DNA of 8,225 nucleotides, from positions 1 through 8,225 of the forward strand of contig CANMPY010000066.1 in NCBI GenBank assembly GCA_947499775.1. Direction: 5' to 3'. The notes beneath the pieces are model-generated. The model saw only the letters and a list, made by a program, of their open reading frames with translations, was not told the origin of the DNA and did not search any database. How positions within the stretch are numbered: the stretch's first letter is position 1; the number at the start of each line of letters is the position of its first letter. Below, piece by piece: positions 7,601 to 8,225 of this stretch. The stretch is from Bacteroidota bacterium (lineage in GTDB: Bacteria; Bacteroidota; Bacteroidia; NS11-12g; UBA9320). A program made the translations under genes and the position numbers.

Positions 7601-8225
7601 AATAAAGACACGGCATGGTTCTATTTGGTTCGAATTCCTAAAATAACCTTTACTGGGTTTTCGGATTTGTGTATTGATGCCGGCATTGTAAACTTAAATA
7701 CGATAAGCAATACTAAACCCCTAACAGGAAAATGGATTGTAGTAGATAGTACAGCAACAAAATCTAAATTTTTCCTTATGCCAGGTATGGATACCAATAA
7801 TGGAGATACCTTGAATACGAATAAATTAAATTTACAAAATGGACCAGGCCTTTACAAAATGAGATATTTTGATGTATCAAGCGGCTGTTATGTAAAACGG
7901 GATACCGTGATTCGTATTAACCCCCTACCTAAAGTAACTATTTGGTTGACTCCAGCTGGAGATTCTGGAAAATTTTGCGAAGTAGATCCGGATGTTGCGT
8001 TAAACGCAAGCCCAACGGGTGGCACTTGGACTAGCTCAGTAGCAGGTATTATTAGTGGTTCACTTTTCAAACCTTCGTCGGTCCCATCAACCGATCGTGA
8101 CAAATGGATAACGTTGACATATACTTATGTTCATCCAACTACAAAATGTGATACTGCGAAAAATTTAAGGGTATTTGTTCAAAGCAAGCCAACTATTGAT
8201 ATTCTCACTGCCGATATTGAACAGT
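4628..8225 (+). CDS. Large secreted, cysteine- and repeat-rich surface protein (3' end outside window)
   Basis: A single frame of at least 1199 codons is open at the right edge. The start is fixed by an in-frame TAA at 4622-4624 and by a signal peptide (residues 1-22, likely cut after T-K-A). The exported part begins DHIMGSDITYRC and continues with FYRDC (48-52), CCRF/CCRS pairs (146-149, 157-160), SPQLTNDPVAILCCNQPYFFNNGAVD (187-212) and PPIGIFMDPETGDLIFTPTE (266-285). GIPGATF (379-385), a CWTP (400-403) and TTRSFSIIV (430-438) follow. I recognise this order as the N-terminal block of Bacteroidota proteins that carry PKD-like repeats and often end in a gliding/type IX secretion C-terminal domain. 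Ig/PKD-like repeats fill residues 440-1199. Seventeen cysteines occur in the first 200 residues, suggesting disulfides. No catalytic motif was seen. A role as adhesin or cell-surface filament is inferred. The sorting domain, if present, lies beyond the window. No good Shine-Dalgarno is visible, as is usual in this phylum. Confidence 0.9.
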   Translation, partial: MKNLLFKAIFLALFFSALGTKADHIMGSDITYRCSKTNDSIFTIIINFYRDCRGCYVLGQSPKCGTSENCSSSGTVPTQLALTCVSGGNNLGSVTMTRTAIKDITKTCKKEISKCEQPCNGSYPYGIEKHTFEGTIDLRTPMKNGCCRFAVATANICCRSVNITTGPSGGFYTYLEINACKKPCNTSPQLTNDPVAILCCNQPYFFNNGAVDTVNYDSLSYSLANAFSGKGTVSNYSGGYSGKYPLKPYFPTGWTDLSKSNPNADPPIGIFMDPETGDLIFTPTECGQEAIVVMQIDEWRKNSSGVYENIGITRRDMHFIIQTCPSNNPPKITNKIFKYSVCAGTQLCFEITTEDKPFVPPPPAKTPAPDTVNLTWNRGIPGATFVIKNQKAREKIATFCWTPKKNQASDLPYTFTATAIDDACPKNALTTRSFSIIVKPIAEALRNVDTLICGKYTIESKLFGGFKIPASYYWEISDSVNQPLNKTHYFFKSNNGIKSTKSKDTIQFRKGGKYIIHHRINNIVNCPTDYFDTLVVPPLLEVDLALGPDTFVCAGTTLRLGAKVAHGVPTFKYQWFNPTISPSDTFDFIDVTMKTQDTTFRIEISDKNKCTAYDTISVYLKPNPKVDMGHDLRLCWYDSVTLAPNANFAYWIDPLGGDTLQQGDTLMWKWQYDGIDFSTDTSVRVAKRGLYTVNVIDTLGCHWTDTLNLYVNDTLYPNAGPDQTLCFNDTLCLMASGLDTVANTKSGTYIWYLGLPKTPPSFSTKEKFCFKIQTSNTFLLELQVQEDTVKCYGFDTLDIKVNPLPNLTMSPPLKYCCDYGNISLGSSAFASPTGGIWDCRQNSSLISGTTFLTPQACNPTKAGIFSLLYTYTDPITKCVNIDSTRFTINPLPGLKFEGGTICQNINWTPLKPYIKAPLNLNSMVGVKFNLLHTIPKTGGGVVNVSDIVFDRDPSLNYDWWLRVSDSIIDLQGNNIDSISLEIEIQDGEGCFNKDTAWFYLVRIPKITFTGFSDLCIDAGIVNLNTISNTKPLTGKWIVVDSTATKSKFFLMPGMDTNNGDTLNTNKLNLQNGPGLYKMRYFDVSSGCYVKRDTVIRINPLPKVTIWLTPAGDSGKFCEVDPDVALNASPTGGTWTSSVAGIISGSLFKPSSVPSTDRDKWITLTYTYVHPTTKCDTAKNLRVFVQSKPTIDILTADIEQ
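6254..7042 (+). repeat. Three tandem Ig/PKD-like repeats in the large surface protein
   Basis: At protein level three units of about 83-91 residues follow each other at residues 543-625, 626-716 and 717-805. Each opens with a Gly-x-Asp-x-x-(x)-Cys pattern (LGPDTFVCAGTTLRLGA, MGHDLRLCWYDSVTLAP, AGPDQTLCFNDTLCLMA). Each continues with a Tyr/Trp core strand. Each closes with a Cys followed by an Asp-Thr-(Leu/Ile) strand (KCTAYDTISVYLKP, GCHWTDTLNLYV, KCYGFDTLDIKVNP). This is the usual appearance of PKD/SprB-type extracellular beta-sandwich repeats. The units are diverged at DNA level, so they are old duplications. Confidence 0.75.
7067..8191 (+). repeat. Second repeat class (PTGG-W type) in the large surface protein
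   Basis: Two clear copies and one degenerate copy share a different pattern. Residues 814-892 and 1115-1188 have an aromatic-Cys near the start, SPTGG-x-W, then ISG-x-x-F-x-P, then a (L)-x-YTY-x-x-P-x-TKC strand. Residues 1013-1101 keep Cys, PLTGKW, GLYKMRYFDVSSGC and the closing INPLP. A spacer of about 120 residues after the first copy (893-1012) looks like a further diverged beta domain. The closing Asn-Pro-Leu-Pro linker recurs at 802-805, 889-892 and 1098-1101. The last copy is followed by SKP near the window edge, so more repeats probably follow. Confidence 0.65.

Noticed and set aside
7888..8103. Minus-strand ORF of 71 codons
   Set aside because: Antisense shadow of the PTGG-W repeat region; its composition follows from the plus-strand codons.

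Overview
The window looks like a chromosomal segment of an AT-rich member of the Bacteroidota, probably an environmental lineage in the Flavobacteriales/Chitinophagales/Saprospirales range. Three things point there. One is a gene for the Bacteroidota-specific IPExxxVDY family. Another is the gene order rbfA / FtsX-type permease / pth / IPExxxVDY / pyk. The third is a very large secreted protein with the cysteine-rich N-terminal block and Ig/PKD-like repeats typical of gliding/type IX secretion surface proteins. Two TAnnTTTG sequences, the Bacteroidota -7 promoter element, fit the same assignment.

Layout. Positions 2-223 (+) hold the C-terminal end of an unrecognised protein that enters from the left edge and converges on pyk. 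Positions 252-4459 are a compact housekeeping block on the minus strand, transcribed right to left. It contains rbfA (30S maturation), a LolC/LolE-like ABC permease, pth (peptidyl-tRNA hydrolase), the small IPExxxVDY protein and pyk (pyruvate kinase). pth and the IPExxxVDY gene are only 2 nt apart and the permease-pth gap is 21 nt, so these probably share a transcript. pyk is set off by a 108-nt gap containing its own promoter candidate.

Positions 4460-4627 are a divergent intergenic region. From 4628 to the right edge runs a single uninterrupted plus-strand reading frame of at least 1199 codons, still open at 8225. It encodes an exported, repeat-rich, cysteine-rich protein. All ORFs on the opposite strand in this half are shadows of it.

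The minus-strand genes serve translation (rbfA, pth), lipoprotein or envelope handling (permease) and glycolysis (pyk); they are neighbours rather than one pathway. No mobile element, CRISPR array, tRNA or rRNA was seen. I see no convincing new multi-gene system. The giant surface protein is the least ordinary item, and its missing C-terminus would decide what it is.
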